Counted from the stretch's first letter, positions 30,270-39,119 are shown. The stretch: DNA of 64,000 bases from Bradyrhizobium lupini (GCF_040939785.1 NZ_CP162553.1:5165001-5229000), one strand, 5' to 3'. Program-made: numbers and translations. Notes: generated by a model from the letters alone, not told the origin.

Positions 30270-30497
30270 TCAGATCAACCGATCGGAGGATACGCTCGCT
30301 TGTTCCACATCGCTTGCGCCAAGCGCTGCATGCTCTTCGACCGCCGTAACGCCCTTTGCCGTGAGCTCGAACAGATCTCCGTCCTTCGTCACGTAACCGT
30401 CGGCGATCAGCTCGCCTATCTTGCCGTGCCGGTCGTCGGCAAAGGCGATGGATTGGCTGATGTCCCTGAGGATCGAGAGCTGTTCGTCGCGCAACAT
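30270..30497 (-). CDS. Small protein of unknown function, possible winged-helix fold
   Basis: 75 residues, beginning 'MLRDEQLSILRDISQSIAFA' at the ATG at 30497, which has GGAGAG upstream. Short helices followed by 'GELIADGYVTKDGDLFELTA' look like the recognition helix and wing of a winged-helix domain, but I do not recognise a family. It lies between the two secreted cysteine-rich proteins on the same strand. The gap 30010-30269 next to it shows no gene. Confidence 0.55.
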   Translation of the reverse strand: MLRDEQLSILRDISQSIAFADDRHGKIGELIADGYVTKDGDLFELTAKGVTAVEEHAALGASDVEQASVSSDRLI

Positions 30498-30534
30498 GGC
30501 TTCACTCTCCGTTCGCCGGGGATGGTTCCGGTCC

Positions 30535-30780
30535 TCACATGCCGTGGCTCTGAAAGACCTTGCTGCAAGACCGCGACAGTTTGGCCCGGTTGGCTTGCAG
30601 GCAGGCCTGCACCGCACCGTCATTGCCGAGGTCCTTGCGGCAGAAGCGCGAGGCGTCCCGCGAACAGGCCTGCTGCTCCTGCGGCGAACCCATATGGCCT
30701 TGTGCGAGAGCGGGCGCGTTCGACAGGCCGCTCACGGCCGTCAGTGCGATCGTCGCCAGGAAGAACAGTTTGCGGGACAT
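30535..30780 (-). CDS. Small secreted cysteine-rich protein, second member
   Basis: 81 residues from the ATG at 30780. The signal peptide is about residues 1-27 ('KLFFLATIALTAVSG', ending near 'PALAQG'). The mature part has 'CSRDASRFCRKDLGND' and 'ACLQANRAKLSRSC', matching the four-cysteine pattern of the 29734-30009 protein with little other identity. Family-level resemblance is to the cysteine-rich repeat group. It is 37 bases upstream of the small 30270 gene on the same strand, so they may be co-transcribed. Confidence 0.75.
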   Translation of the reverse strand: MSRKLFFLATIALTAVSGLSNAPALAQGHMGSPQEQQACSRDASRFCRKDLGNDGAVQACLQANRAKLSRSCSKVFQSHGM

Positions 30781-30913
30781 CGGCGGCTCCAAATCTGACA
30801 GGTGAATTTCAAGTCCGTCGCTATGCCGCTTGTTCCCAGCGCAGAGCCCGCACGCCCCGCTATTCAAGGTTCCTGCGGCGCTGCTATAGTAAGGTGAAGG
30901 ATGAGGGTGCCTG

Positions 30914-31339
30914 ATGAAACGCTATCTCGTGTTTGCGCTGGTCGGCCCGTTCGTGGGCGGGTTCCTGCTGCTGCTGACGACGACCTATCAGTCCGGCTAT
31001 TGGACCCAGACCAGTCTCGCTGAGGTCGGCAAGCTGTTCGCGGTGTTCTTCAAATCCTTGCAATACAGTTATCTGTTCGGCTTCCTGCCCTCGCTGATGA
31101 TCGGTGCGGTCGACGATATCCTGGTCCACGTCCGCCGGATCGGCCCGGTGCTGCGGATGCTGCTGGTCGGCGTGTTCGCCTTCATCCTGGCCTCGCTGAC
31201 CTACAGCTCGCGCGGGCCGGACTCGGGCGCGGTGCAGTTCATCCTGTACGGCCTCGTCGGGTTCGTGCCGGCGGTGATTTCATCCTGGCTCGTGCATAAA
31301 TATGTCGCGGAGCCGCAGCCGGCGGCGGCACAGACTTGA
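30914..31339 (+). CDS. Membrane protein of unknown function
   Basis: 141 residues with four hydrophobic segments: near residues 5-24, 45-62, 78-95 and 108-125. It begins 'MKRYLVFALVGPFVGGFLLL' with AGGATGAGGG just upstream of the ATG. It resembles a conserved Bradyrhizobium membrane protein family (I believe DUF5413) without known role. Its end is 61 bases before the DUF4112 gene on the same strand. Confidence 0.7.
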   Translation: MKRYLVFALVGPFVGGFLLLLTTTYQSGYWTQTSLAEVGKLFAVFFKSLQYSYLFGFLPSLMIGAVDDILVHVRRIGPVLRMLLVGVFAFILASLTYSSRGPDSGAVQFILYGLVGFVPAVISSWLVHKYVAEPQPAAAQT

Positions 31340-31400
31340 GGGCGCGACCTTCGATCACGCCGCAGCAACCTCCGCCGCGCTGGCGCGTTCCCTACAGGCC

Positions 31401-31958
31401 ATGACCATGTCCGATGACGATATTCTTGCTCCGCGTCGATCCCGTTCGGGAAGCCGCTCGGGTGCGGCCTCTTCGGGCACCGACGGGCGTGGGCCGATCA
31501 TCGATCAGGACGGTCACGAGATCCGGCCCGAAACGCTGGGGCAGGGCTTTCGCGAATTTCGCTTCGAGTTCGGGAAGGACAGTCCCTTCGCCGGCAACTC
31601 GTTTGGCAATCTAACGCGCGAGCAGCGGATCGCGCGGATCGAGGCGATCGCAAAGCTGCTCGACGTCGCCTTCGTGCTGCCCGGAACCAACATCCGCTAT
31701 GGCATCGATGGGTTGATCGGGTTGATCCCCGTCGTCGGCGACATCATCACCACCGCGATCTCGCTCTGGCTGGTGCAAGAGGCGAGGGCGCTCGGGGCGC
31801 CCTGGTACATCACCGCGCGCATGCTCGGAAATGTCGCCCTCGACGGCGTCGTCGGCATCGTCCCGTTCGCGGGCGACGCATTCGACGTCATGTTCCGTGC
31901 CAACATGCGCAACGTGCGCCTGCTCCGCCGCTGGCTCGACAAGCAGCCTCGCATCTGA
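31401..31958 (+). CDS. DUF4112 domain membrane protein
   Basis: About 185 residues. A disordered, serine/arginine-rich N-terminus (about residues 8-30) precedes the DUF4112 domain: 'RIEAIAKLLDVAFVLPGTNI' near 80, 'GLIGLIPVVGDIITTAISLW' near 108 and 'GIVPFAGDAFDVMFRANMRN' near 155. Two of these are membrane-embedded and contain the repeated P-x-x-G-D motif. ATG 31401 or 31407 could be the start. Function unknown. Confidence 0.82.
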   Translation: MTMSDDDILAPRRSRSGSRSGAASSGTDGRGPIIDQDGHEIRPETLGQGFREFRFEFGKDSPFAGNSFGNLTREQRIARIEAIAKLLDVAFVLPGTNIRYGIDGLIGLIPVVGDIITTAISLWLVQEARALGAPWYITARMLGNVALDGVVGIVPFAGDAFDVMFRANMRNVRLLRRWLDKQPRI

Positions 31959-31973
31959 CACGCCCCAAAACGC

Positions 31974-32009
31974 AAAAAGCGCGACGGCCTTTCGGGCCAT
32001 CGCGCTTTC
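31974..32009. terminator. Bidirectional terminator between convergent genes
   Basis: AAAAAGCGCGACGGCC pairs with GGGCCATCGCGCTTT (one G-A mismatch) around a TTTC loop, between the DUF4112 gene and the convergent 32038 gene. A-run before and T-run after the stem fit intrinsic termination on both strands. Confidence 0.7.
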
Positions 32010-32037
32010 AGCGCACATCGGAGCGCGTGACGAAAAC

Positions 32038-32331
32038 TTACGCCGCGTCGGCAGCGTCGGTGCTGGCTTCGACCGGCTTGCGGTGGCGGGGCAGCGGGAA
32101 GGCTTCGCTCTCATAGAGCGACCGGATGCCGTTCTGGTCGAAGCGCGCTTCCTCGACCTGGAGATAGGCGCCGTTCAGCGAATCCGTCGGCAACTGCTCC
32201 ATCGCGAACTGGACGGCTTCGGCCGCGGTGCCGAACCGGCGATAGGTGAAGCCTGCACGCTTCTTCTTGCGGATCGCAGCGGGGAAGAGTTCGGCGGAAG
32301 TGTTGAAGTTGAACGGACGCAGTGGACGCAT
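32038..32331 (-). CDS. Conserved small protein of unknown function
   Basis: 97 residues starting '[18 protein letters not shown]' at the ATG at 32331. Basic in the first half ('[16 protein letters not shown]'), mixed alpha/beta, no signal peptide or membrane segment. '[20 protein letters not shown]' resembles the helix of a family found throughout Bradyrhizobium but with no role I know. It is flanked by a terminator at its end. Confidence 0.7.
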   Translation of the reverse strand: MRPLRPFNFNTSAELFPAAIRKKKRAGFTYRRFGTAAEAVQFAMEQLPTDSLNGAYLQVEEARFDQNGIRSLYESEAFPLPRHRKPVEASTDAADAA

Positions 32332-32542
32332 GGTCAAAGACCTCGTGATCTCTCTGGGGCTTTAAGCGCGTGGGGTTGGGACGGGCAGAGGCCACGATTG
32401 AGTGGGCGCCGCACATGTCATTTTCGTCCTCTAATATAGCCCGTTTTGACAAAATTGCGACCCCCGCGATGCGAGATGATGAATCTGCGCATGGCAGCTC
32501 CGCAGCCCGGGAAATTGCAGGAATATCAGCGACTTGAATGGT

Positions 32543-32707
32543 CTACAGCTTGCCAAGGAGCAGCAGCACGAGCAGCACCACCAGGACGAGGCCGCCGATC
32601 CCCATGCCGGAATGACCCATTCCGTAGCCGTAGCCGCCGAAGCGGCCCGACAGGCCGCCGACGAGATAAATGATCACCAGGATGATCAGGATGGTCCCAA
32701 GCGTCAT
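32543..32707 (-). CDS. Small DUF3309-like membrane peptide
   Basis: 54 residues starting 'MTLGTILIILVIIYLVGG' at the ATG at 32707. It has two hydrophobic segments (about residues 4-18 and 36-52) separated by a glycine/tyrosine-rich loop ('GRFGGYGYGMGHSG'). This is the DUF3309 pattern: tiny inner-membrane proteins common in alphaproteobacteria and of unknown function. It sits 108 bases downstream of msrB on the same strand. Confidence 0.75.
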   Translation of the reverse strand: MTLGTILIILVIIYLVGGLSGRFGGYGYGMGHSGMGIGGLVLVVLLVLLLLGKL

Positions 32708-32815
32708 GGCATCCTCCCTGGCGGCCGCCGCCACGCCATGGCCAGCCGCACCACCAGGGAAGAAAAGCACATCGCGGCGCCGGGTTCCATGACGGAACTC
32801 GGCGCCGCGCAAGGT

Positions 32816-33235
32816 TTATTTGGGTTCGAGCTTCAGCGCGGCGGAATTGATGCAGTAACGCAAGCCCGTCGGTCCCGGGCCGTCGGGGAAGACATGGCCG
32901 AGATGACCGCTGCACTTGGCGCACAGCACCTCGGTACGGATCATGCCGTGGCTGACGTCCCGCTCCTCTTCGATATGGCCCTCGACGGCGGGTTGGGTGA
33001 AGCTCGGCCAGCCGCAGCCGGAATCGAACTTCGCGTCGGACTCGAACAGCACGTTGCCGCACCCGGCGCAGGTGTAGGTGCCGGCGCGGTGGTCGTGCTC
33101 ATATTCGCCGGAGAAGGGACGCTCGGTCGCCTTCTCGCGCAGCACCGCGAATTGCATCGGCGACAACTCGCTGCGCCATTGCTCTTCGCTCTTGATGACC
33201 TTGTCATCCGTGGTTTTCGTCTTGGTGTCGGGCAT
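32816..33235 (-). CDS. msrB: Peptide-methionine (R)-S-oxide reductase
   Basis: A 139-residue MsrB, which reduces the R epimer of methionine sulfoxide in oxidised proteins. The zinc cysteines are C56, C59 ('CAGC') and C105, C108 ('CAKC'). The catalytic cysteine is C128 in '[11 protein letters not shown]'. 'GCGWPSF' and '[15 protein letters not shown]' are conserved substrate-binding segments. No signal peptide, so it is cytoplasmic, in contrast to the exported MsrA next to it. It starts 15 bases after msrA. Confidence 0.95.
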   Translation of the reverse strand: MPDTKTKTTDDKVIKSEEQWRSELSPMQFAVLREKATERPFSGEYEHDHRAGTYTCAGCGNVLFESDAKFDSGCGWPSFTQPAVEGHIEEERDVSHGMIRTEVLCAKCSGHLGHVFPDGPGPTGLRYCINSAALKLEPK

Positions 33236-33250
33236 GGGTCTCCCGTTTTT

Positions 33251-33956
33251 TCAGTTGGTGGCCTTGCTGGCGCTCACCAGCGTCGGCTTCTCGATATAGT
33301 TATCCGCGAACAGCTTTTTTCAGGTTCTCGACCTTCGGAAGGTCGTTGTAGGCGATATAGGGCTGGTTCGGGTGCAGGGTCAGATAATCCTGGTGATAGG
33401 CCTCCGCCGGATAGAATGCCTCCAGCGCGCCGACCTTGGTCGCGATCGGCTTGCTGAAGACCTTGGCGCCGTTGAGCTGGGCGATATAGGCCTCGGCCAC
33501 CTTCTTCTGTTCGTCGGACGTGATGAAGATCGCCGAGCGATATTGCGGACCGGTGTCGGGGCCCTGCCGGTTGAGCTGGGTCGGGTCGTGCGCCACCGAG
33601 AAGTAGATCTGCAGGATCTTGCCGTAGGAGATCTTCTTGGGGTCGTATTTGATCTCGACGGATTCCGCGTGGCCGGTCCGGCCGCTCGAGACGGTCTGGT
33701 AGTCGGCCGTCGCCTTGGTGCCGCCGGCGTAGCCGGAGACCGCGTTGACGACGCCCGCGGTGTGCTGGAACACGCCCTGCACGCCCCAGAAGCAGCCGCC
33801 GGCGATCACGGCGGTCTGGATCCCGCTTGCGGGGGCCACATCAACGGCAGGAGCGGGGATCACGACCGCATCCTCTGCGGCCCGGGTTGGCGCGGCAAAG
33901 GCCAGCGTCAGGGCGGTGGTTGCGGCGAGCAGGGACAGGACGGCAGGTCGGCGCAT
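33251..33956 (-). pseudogene. msrA: Exported peptide-methionine (S)-S-oxide reductase, C-terminus frameshifted
   Basis: The intact protein would be about 234 residues with an N-terminal signal peptide (about 1-27, ending 'APTRAAED'). The catalytic cysteine is C55 in 'GGCFWG', and 'TGHAESVEIKYDP' and 'GPQYRSAIF' are present. Near the end an A6 run (AAAAAA, complement of 33312-33317) shifts the frame: the printed reading stops as 'LKKAVRG', whereas with A5 it continues 'LKKLFADNYIEKPTLVSA' to the TGA at 33251. The active site is upstream, so even the shifted protein might function. A homopolymer miscall is likely. Confidence 0.9.
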
Positions 33957-34202
33957 GGCGATCCTCTTTCGGAAGGTCTGACAGTCTAGGGCGGTTGGGG
34001 CCGGGCGAACAGCCTGCCCGGCATTTTCGGACATTCGAGATACGGGCGGACCGGGCGATTGTTACGGCCGGAGGGACACGAGTCCGTGAAACGCGCCGCC
34101 TCCAGCGGCCCGGCTTGGCGACGACCGGAACTCCGCGCTAGATGAACCGGCGCGATCGGTGATCGACTTAAAGAGAATCGTGGCTGGAGCTGACCTGACA
34201 AC

Positions 34203-35900
34203 ATGCTGCGCGTGGCATCCCTGACCCTCGTCGTCGTGCTCGCCATCCTGGCCGGCTGGAGCTCGCTCGCGGCGGCCGAACCGCAACCCGGCGACGACCT
34301 CGCCATTTGCCGCGACCGCCAGGCGGATGCACAGGCGAGGGCGCAGGCCTGCGACAAGCTGCTCAACGCCGACCGGCTCACCGGCAAGGACAAGGCCATC
34401 GCGCTCTCCGTGCGCGGTAACACACTGCTCAACAAGCGCGACTACGGCCACGCCATCGAGACCTTGTCCATGGCCGTCGACCTCGATCCCGACAACGTCG
34501 TCACGCTCAATTTGCGCGGCCTCGCCTATGAGCGGACGGGCCAGGACGATCATGCGATGGCGGACTACGACCTCGCGCTCCAGAAGCGCCCGACCTACGG
34601 TGTCCCCTACAACAACCGCGGCGTCATCCAGTTGCGCCGGGGTGCGCTGCAAAGCGCGCTCGACGATTTCAACCTGTCGATCAAATACGCGCCCAGGTTC
34701 CTGCTCGGCTACACCAACCGCGCCCGCGTGCGCACGCTGATGCAGGATTTTGACGGCGCGATTGCCGATTTCGCGGAGGCCGAGAAGATCGAACCGGCCG
34801 CGCAGCAGATCACCGGCAACCGCTGCATCACCTACGGCATGATGGGCAAGTTCGACCAGGCCTTCGCCGACTGCAACGGCCTAATCGAGAAGCAGCCGAA
34901 GAACACGTACGCGATCAACAATCGCGCCGACGTCAACATGTTGAAGGGCGATTTCGACGCCGCGCTGAAGGACTACAACACGGCCATCCAGATCAACCCG
35001 AACAACGTCCGGGCACATTCAGGTCGCGGCCAGATCTACGAGCGCAAGAAGGATCTCGCCCAGGCCCGTGCCGACTATCGTGCGGCGGCCTATTCGCTGA
35101 CGAAGTTCGACGAGCTCGACGTCGCGCGCGCCCGCGCGATCGCGCAGGAGCGATTGGCCGCGCTGACCCCGCAGGCACCGGCCGGATCCACGGGGCGCCG
35201 TGTGGCGCTGGTGATCGGGAACGGCGCCTACAAGAACGTCCACGCCTTGCCCAATCCGCCACGCGACTCGAAAATGATCGCAGCCGCGCTGCGCGATGTC
35301 GGCTTCCAGACCGTGATATCCGTCAGCGACCTCACCCGCGACAAGTTCTTCGAAGCGTTGCAGACGTTTGCCGCCGAGGCGGAGAAGGCGGATTGGGCGG
35401 TGGTCTATTATGCCGGCCACGGGTTCGAGATCGGCGGCGTGAATTATCTCGTTCCCGTCGACGCCAAGCTCGCCGCCGACAGGGACGCCGAGACCCAGGC
35501 GGTCGCGCTGGAGCAGGTGATCGCGGCGGTGGGCGCTGCGCGAAAAGTGCGTCTGGTGATGCTGGATGCCTGTCGCGACAATCCGTTCGCGCCGACCATG
35601 CAGCGCACGCTGTCGCTCAAGCTCGTGGACAAGGGCTTTTCCAACATCGAGCCGGGCGCCGGCTTCATGGTGGTCTACGCCGCCAAGCACGGCGAGACCG
35701 CGATGGATGGCGACGGCGGCGCCGACAGCCCGTTCGCCACCGCGCTCGCTCGCGAGATCAAGATGCCGCGCGTCGAGATCCGAAAACTGTTCGACATCGT
35801 TCGCGACGATGTCTGGCTTGTGACCAAGCACGAGCAGCAGCCGTTTTCCTACGGCTCGCCGCCGGGGCGCGAGGATTTTTATTTCGTCGCGGGGAAGTGA
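34203..35900 (+). CDS. TPR-caspase (C14 peptidase-like) protein
   Basis: A 565-residue exported protein. The signal peptide spans about residues 1-24. Six or so tetratricopeptide repeats follow at about 65-300, for example 'NLRGLAYERTGQDDHAMADYD' and 'NRADVNMLKGDFDAALKDYN'. The C-terminal caspase-like domain starts at 'RRVALVIGNGAYKNV' near 332. The catalytic pair is H406 in 'YYAGHGFE' and C457 in 'LDACRDNPF'. This is the bacterial orthocaspase/metacaspase-like architecture. Its targets are unknown; the TPRs suggest partner binding. It is a single gene with no evident operon partner, followed by a dispersed repeat. Confidence 0.9.
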   Translation: MLRVASLTLVVVLAILAGWSSLAAAEPQPGDDLAICRDRQADAQARAQACDKLLNADRLTGKDKAIALSVRGNTLLNKRDYGHAIETLSMAVDLDPDNVVTLNLRGLAYERTGQDDHAMADYDLALQKRPTYGVPYNNRGVIQLRRGALQSALDDFNLSIKYAPRFLLGYTNRARVRTLMQDFDGAIADFAEAEKIEPAAQQITGNRCITYGMMGKFDQAFADCNGLIEKQPKNTYAINNRADVNMLKGDFDAALKDYNTAIQINPNNVRAHSGRGQIYERKKDLAQARADYRAAAYSLTKFDELDVARARAIAQERLAALTPQAPAGSTGRRVALVIGNGAYKNVHALPNPPRDSKMIAAALRDVGFQTVISVSDLTRDKFFEALQTFAAEAEKADWAVVYYAGHGFEIGGVNYLVPVDAKLAADRDAETQAVALEQVIAAVGAARKVRLVMLDACRDNPFAPTMQRTLSLKLVDKGFSNIEPGAGFMVVYAAKHGETAMDGDGGADSPFATALAREIKMPRVEIRKLFDIVRDDVWLVTKHEQQPFSYGSPPGREDFYFVAGK

Positions 35901-35904
35901 CTTC

Positions 35905-35987
35905 GTAGCCCGGGTGGAGCGCAGCGAAATCCGGGAATCACGATCGCGGAGCTAACCCCGGATTACGCTGCGCTCCATCCGGACTAC
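35905..35987. repeat. Dispersed palindromic repeat (GTAGCCCGGGTGGAGCGCAGCG type)
   Basis: GTAGCCCGGGTGGAGCGCAG at the left pairs imperfectly with CTGCGCTCCATCCGGACTAC at the right, with an inner CCCGGATT / AATCCGGG-type dyad. It sits between the convergent TPR-caspase and helicase genes. This is a recognised rhizobial intergenic repeat. Confidence 0.7.
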
Positions 35988-35994
35988 CGCAGTT

Positions 35995-37110
35995 TCAAAC
36001 CACGATGCTCAGCCGCTTCGCCGCCCGCGTGATGCCCGTGTACAGCCACCTCGCCCGGCTCTCCTGAAACGCAAAGCTCTCGTCGAACAGCACGACGTCG
36101 TCCCATTGCGAGCCCTGCGACTTGTGCACGGTCAGCACGTAGCCGTAGTCGAACTCGTCATAGGGCTTGCGCTGCTCCCAGGCGATCGCCTCGACGCCGC
36201 CCTCGAAGCAATCGGCGCGCACCGAGACCTTGGTCACCTTGTGGCCGAGATCCTCGTCCGGCGACAGTCTCATGCTGAGAATCCGGGATTTCGAGCGCGA
36301 GGTGTTGCGCGACTTCACGCGCCACAGCCCGCCGTTGAACAGGCCCTTCTTGCGGTTGTTGCGCAGGCAGACCAGCTTGTCGCCGGCGACGGGGAAGATG
36401 TCCTCGATGTTCTGGCGCTGGCGCACCCGCATGTTGTACGCGCGTCGCGTGTTGTTGCGGCCGACCAGCACCTGGTCGGCGGCCATGACGCGATCAGGGT
36501 CGAGCTCCTTGCGCGACACCACCTCGCTCTCGCCGTAGCGGCCGATGTCGAGCTCGCGGCCCTCGCGGACGTCCATCGACATCCGCACGATCGGATCGTC
36601 CTGGGCCTGGCGGTGCACCTCGGTCAGCATCGCGTCGGGCTCGGTATTGGTGAAGAAGCCGCCGCCCTGGATCGGCGGCAGCTGCGCGGGATCGCCCAGC
36701 ACCAGCAGCGGGCAGTCGAACGACATCAGGTCGCGGCCCAGTTCGGCATCGACCATCGAGCATTCGTCGATCACGATCAGCTTGGCCTTGGAGGCCGGGG
36801 CGTCGTCCCACAGCTCGAAGCTGGGCTGCTCCTCACCGGATTCGCGGGTGCGGTAGATCAGCGAATGGATGGTGGAGGCTTCGTCGCACCCCTTGTTGCG
36901 CATGACCAGCGCCGCCTTGCCGGTGAAGGCGGCGAACTTCACCTCGCCGTCGACGCCGTCGGCGATGTGCCGCGCCAGCGTGGTCTTGCCGGTGCCGGCA
37001 TAGCCGAACAGGCGGAACACCGGCGGCGTGCCGTTGCGGCCGGGTTTGGCCTTGAGCCAGTCGCCAACGGCCTTGAGCGCGGCATCCTGATGCGGGGTGA
37101 ATGTGGCCAT
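35995..37110 (-). CDS. RecD-like superfamily 1 DNA helicase/ATPase
   Basis: 371 residues starting 'MATFTPHQDAALKAVGDW' at the ATG at 37110. Helicase motif I (Walker A) is 'GYAGTGKTTLARH' near residue 35, motif II 'IVIDECSMVD' near 117, motif III 'LLVLGDPAQLPPI' near 140. The C-terminal UvrD-like part reads 'GYVLTVHKSQGSQWDDVVLF' and 'RWLYTGITRAAKRL'. The layout matches the short RecD/Pif1-like AAA_30 enzymes, not full RecD2. It has no RecBC partner nearby. It lies 89 bases beyond napC on the same strand. Confidence 0.9.
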   Translation of the reverse strand: MATFTPHQDAALKAVGDWLKAKPGRNGTPPVFRLFGYAGTGKTTLARHIADGVDGEVKFAAFTGKAALVMRNKGCDEASTIHSLIYRTRESGEEQPSFELWDDAPASKAKLIVIDECSMVDAELGRDLMSFDCPLLVLGDPAQLPPIQGGGFFTNTEPDAMLTEVHRQAQDDPIVRMSMDVREGRELDIGRYGESEVVSRKELDPDRVMAADQVLVGRNNTRRAYNMRVRQRQNIEDIFPVAGDKLVCLRNNRKKGLFNGGLWRVKSRNTSRSKSRILSMRLSPDEDLGHKVTKVSVRADCFEGGVEAIAWEQRKPYDEFDYGYVLTVHKSQGSQWDDVVLFDESFAFQESRARWLYTGITRAAKRLSIVV

Positions 37111-37199
37111 GTCTGTCTTGAGGAGGGGGCGAAAACGGAGCGATTCGCCAGCCCCAAAACTAACCATTCGCACCGCTGGTTCAAGCCGGGCGGGGCGCC

Positions 37200-37853
37200 C
37201 TATTGCCAGCCGGGAACGCCGCGCATGTCGGGCAGATGGTGGGCGATGCCCTTGTGGCAGTCGATGCAGGTCTTTTCCTTGGTGAACAGGAAGCGCTGGT
37301 GCGCGACCGAGGCGCGCGGCGACTGCTTGGTGATGTCCATGGAATCGGCGCTGTGGCAGTTCCGGCATTCCAGCGAATCGTTGGACTTGAAGCGCGCCCA
37401 TTCATGCGCCGCCAGTTCGAGCCGGTGATCCTGGAATTTCTCGCGGGTGTCGATCGTGCCGAAGATCTTGCCCCAGACCTCCTTGGAGGCCTGCATCTTG
37501 CGGGCGATCTTGTCGGTCCAGTTGTGCGGCACGTGGCAATCCGGACAGGTCGCGCGCACGCCGGAGCGGTTGGCGAAATGGATGGTCGACTTCAGCTCGG
37601 CGAAGACGTTGTCCTTCATCTCGTGGCAGCCGGTGCAAAATTTTTCGGTGTTGGTCAATTCCAGCGCGGTGTTGAAGCCGCCCCAGAAGATCACGCCGGC
37701 CATGAAGCCCGCCAGCACCAGCACGCCGAGCCCGAACACCGAGCTCGGACGGATCAGCACCTGCCAGAGCTCGCGCGCGAAGTCCCAGCTTCGCGCGACG
37801 AAGCCGCGTCTGGCCTTCAGTCCCTCGCCGGGTTCATCAGCGGTCGTCGTCAT
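37200..37853 (-). CDS. napC: Tetraheme cytochrome c NapC
   Basis: A 217-residue NapC/NirT-family quinol dehydrogenase. One N-terminal membrane anchor (about residues 35-55, '[19 protein letters not shown]') is followed by four C-x-x-C-H haem motifs: 'CTGCH', 'CPDCH', 'CRNCH' and 'CIDCH'. NapC passes electrons from ubiquinol to the periplasmic nitrate reductase NapAB. The ATG at 37853 overlaps the napB stop as ATGA. The usual upstream genes napE, napD and napA are not present, because the region before napB is replaced at a joint near 38,150. Confidence 0.94.
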   Translation of the reverse strand: MTTTADEPGEGLKARRGFVARSWDFARELWQVLIRPSSVFGLGVLVLAGFMAGVIFWGGFNTALELTNTEKFCTGCHEMKDNVFAELKSTIHFANRSGVRATCPDCHVPHNWTDKIARKMQASKEVWGKIFGTIDTREKFQDHRLELAAHEWARFKSNDSLECRNCHSADSMDITKQSPRASVAHQRFLFTKEKTCIDCHKGIAHHLPDMRGVPGWQ

Positions 37854-38191
37854 CGGCGGCCACCGGGGCTTGCGCGCGACAGCAGCGTGTCGATGTCGGT
37901 GAAGTCGTTGCTGACGGGCGGATTGGCGGTGTTCTGCGGCACGTGGCATTCCGTGCAGAAGAAGCGGCGCGGCGAGATCGAAGCCAGAAACTGGCCGTCG
38001 CGGTCCATGAAGTGGGTGATCGAGACCATCGGCGCCTGCGATTCCGCGATGCGCGCCCGCGCATGGCAGGACAGGCACTTGTTGCCGTTGAGGTCGATCT
38101 GATAGCCGTCGATCGTGTGCGGGATCACCGGCGGCTGCTCCGGATAGTTGCGCACGGGTTGGCCGATCCTGTTCACGCCCATGTACTTCAT
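37850..38191 (-). CDS. napB: Diheme cytochrome c NapB, 5'-truncated
   Basis: Encodes the conserved part of NapB, the small electron-transfer subunit of periplasmic nitrate reductase. From '[18 protein letters not shown]' on it matches the family, with both haem motifs 'CLSCH' and 'CTECH' and 'SPRRFFC'. NapB should have about 50-60 more N-terminal residues, including a signal peptide. Here an ATG at 38191 opens the frame, but the codons before 'VRN' ('[12 protein letters not shown]') are not family-like, and their complement reads as an acyltransferase. I infer that the true gene is cut at about 38,150-38,160. Without a signal peptide the product would not be exported. Confidence 0.85.
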   Translation of the reverse strand: MKYMGVNRIGQPVRNYPEQPPVIPHTIDGYQIDLNGNKCLSCHARARIAESQAPMVSITHFMDRDGQFLASISPRRFFCTECHVPQNTANPPVSNDFTDIDTLLSRASPGGRR

Positions 38192-39072
38192 CGCGATCTG
38201 GGCGTCTCATTTCCCGAACGGCGGCTGGTCCCGCAGCTGGCCACCGGTGCTGCCGAATTTCCCCCCTGACCCATCTCTGGTTCATCTATGTGCTGCTGGA
38301 GCTTTATGTCGTCGTGCTGCTGCTGCGCGGCGCATTTGTCTGGCTAGATGCGTCAGGCAGGTGGCGAGCGGTGATTGACCGCGTCTTCGCCGGGATCATG
38401 AAAAGTCCGCTGGCCCCCCTTGTTCTGGCAATCCCGATCGGCGCCGCCTTCTGCCTCGACCAACGCTGGATCAACGTGACGGGCGTGAGGACGCCGGATC
38501 AATCGCTCGTCACCAACGCGCAGGCCTGGATTGGCTTCGGCACCGCCTTCGCGATCGGCTGGCTGCTGCATCGGCAGATCGATCTGCTGCGACTGATTGA
38601 GCGGCGCTGGCTCCCGCATCTTCTGCTCGCAATCACTCTGATCCTGATCAGTTTCGTGCTGGTTGGGGCGATGACGTCCGCGCCGGGGGCACTGAAACTG
38701 CCTTTCGGCTTCGCCACGCTCCGGCTTGTCTCCGTGATCCTGTATGCGCCGGCGATATGGATTTCGACCTTTGCGGTCATCGGCCTCGCGCTCCGCTTCA
38801 TGTCCGGCTTCAGCCCGACCTGGCGCTATCTCGCCGATGCATCCTACTGGGTCTATCTGATCCACCTGCCGATCGTGATGGCGCTGCAGGTCGCGCTGTC
38901 GCAGCTCGACTGGCCCGGTCTGATCAAGTTCGGTGTTCTTCTCGTCGTCGCGCTTCCTCCGATGCTGGCGAGCTATCATCTGCTGGTGCGCTTCACCTTC
39001 ATCGGCGTGGTCCTGAATGGCCGCCGCGCCGAAAAGCACCTTCTCCCGCAAGGCGGAATTGCGACTGCGTAG
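38150..39072 (+). pseudogene. Acyltransferase family (OpgC/acyltransferase-3-like) membrane protein, 5'-truncated and frameshifted
   Basis: The C-terminal two-thirds of a multi-pass membrane acyltransferase. The frame from about 38,150 reads '[16 protein letters not shown]' and '...PPVLPNFP'. It is then broken in a C6 run at 38263-38268. With C5 it would continue '[14 protein letters not shown]', a family hallmark (H-L-W-F). From the GTG at 38290 a 260-residue remainder stays open, with seven to eight membrane segments and 'ASYWVYLIHLPIVMALQ' near its end. The N-terminal part with the catalytic His is missing. It is fused back to back with truncated napB. Confidence 0.75.
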
Positions 39073-39119
39073 ACAGCGCCGCCCCGCCCATTAAGATGCC
39101 CGCAACAAAAACATAAGCG

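Noticed and set aside
34203..37110. TPR-caspase plus RecD-like helicase as a possible defence pair
   Set aside because: They are convergent, separated by a dispersed repeat, and the caspase carries an export signal. Nothing ties them into one system.
38161..38191. True N-terminus of NapB reading '[12 protein letters not shown]'
   Set aside because: It lacks a signal peptide and the NapB consensus before 'VRN', while its complement reads as a hydrophobic acyltransferase segment. I could not exclude it completely, so the annotated frame is kept with a note.
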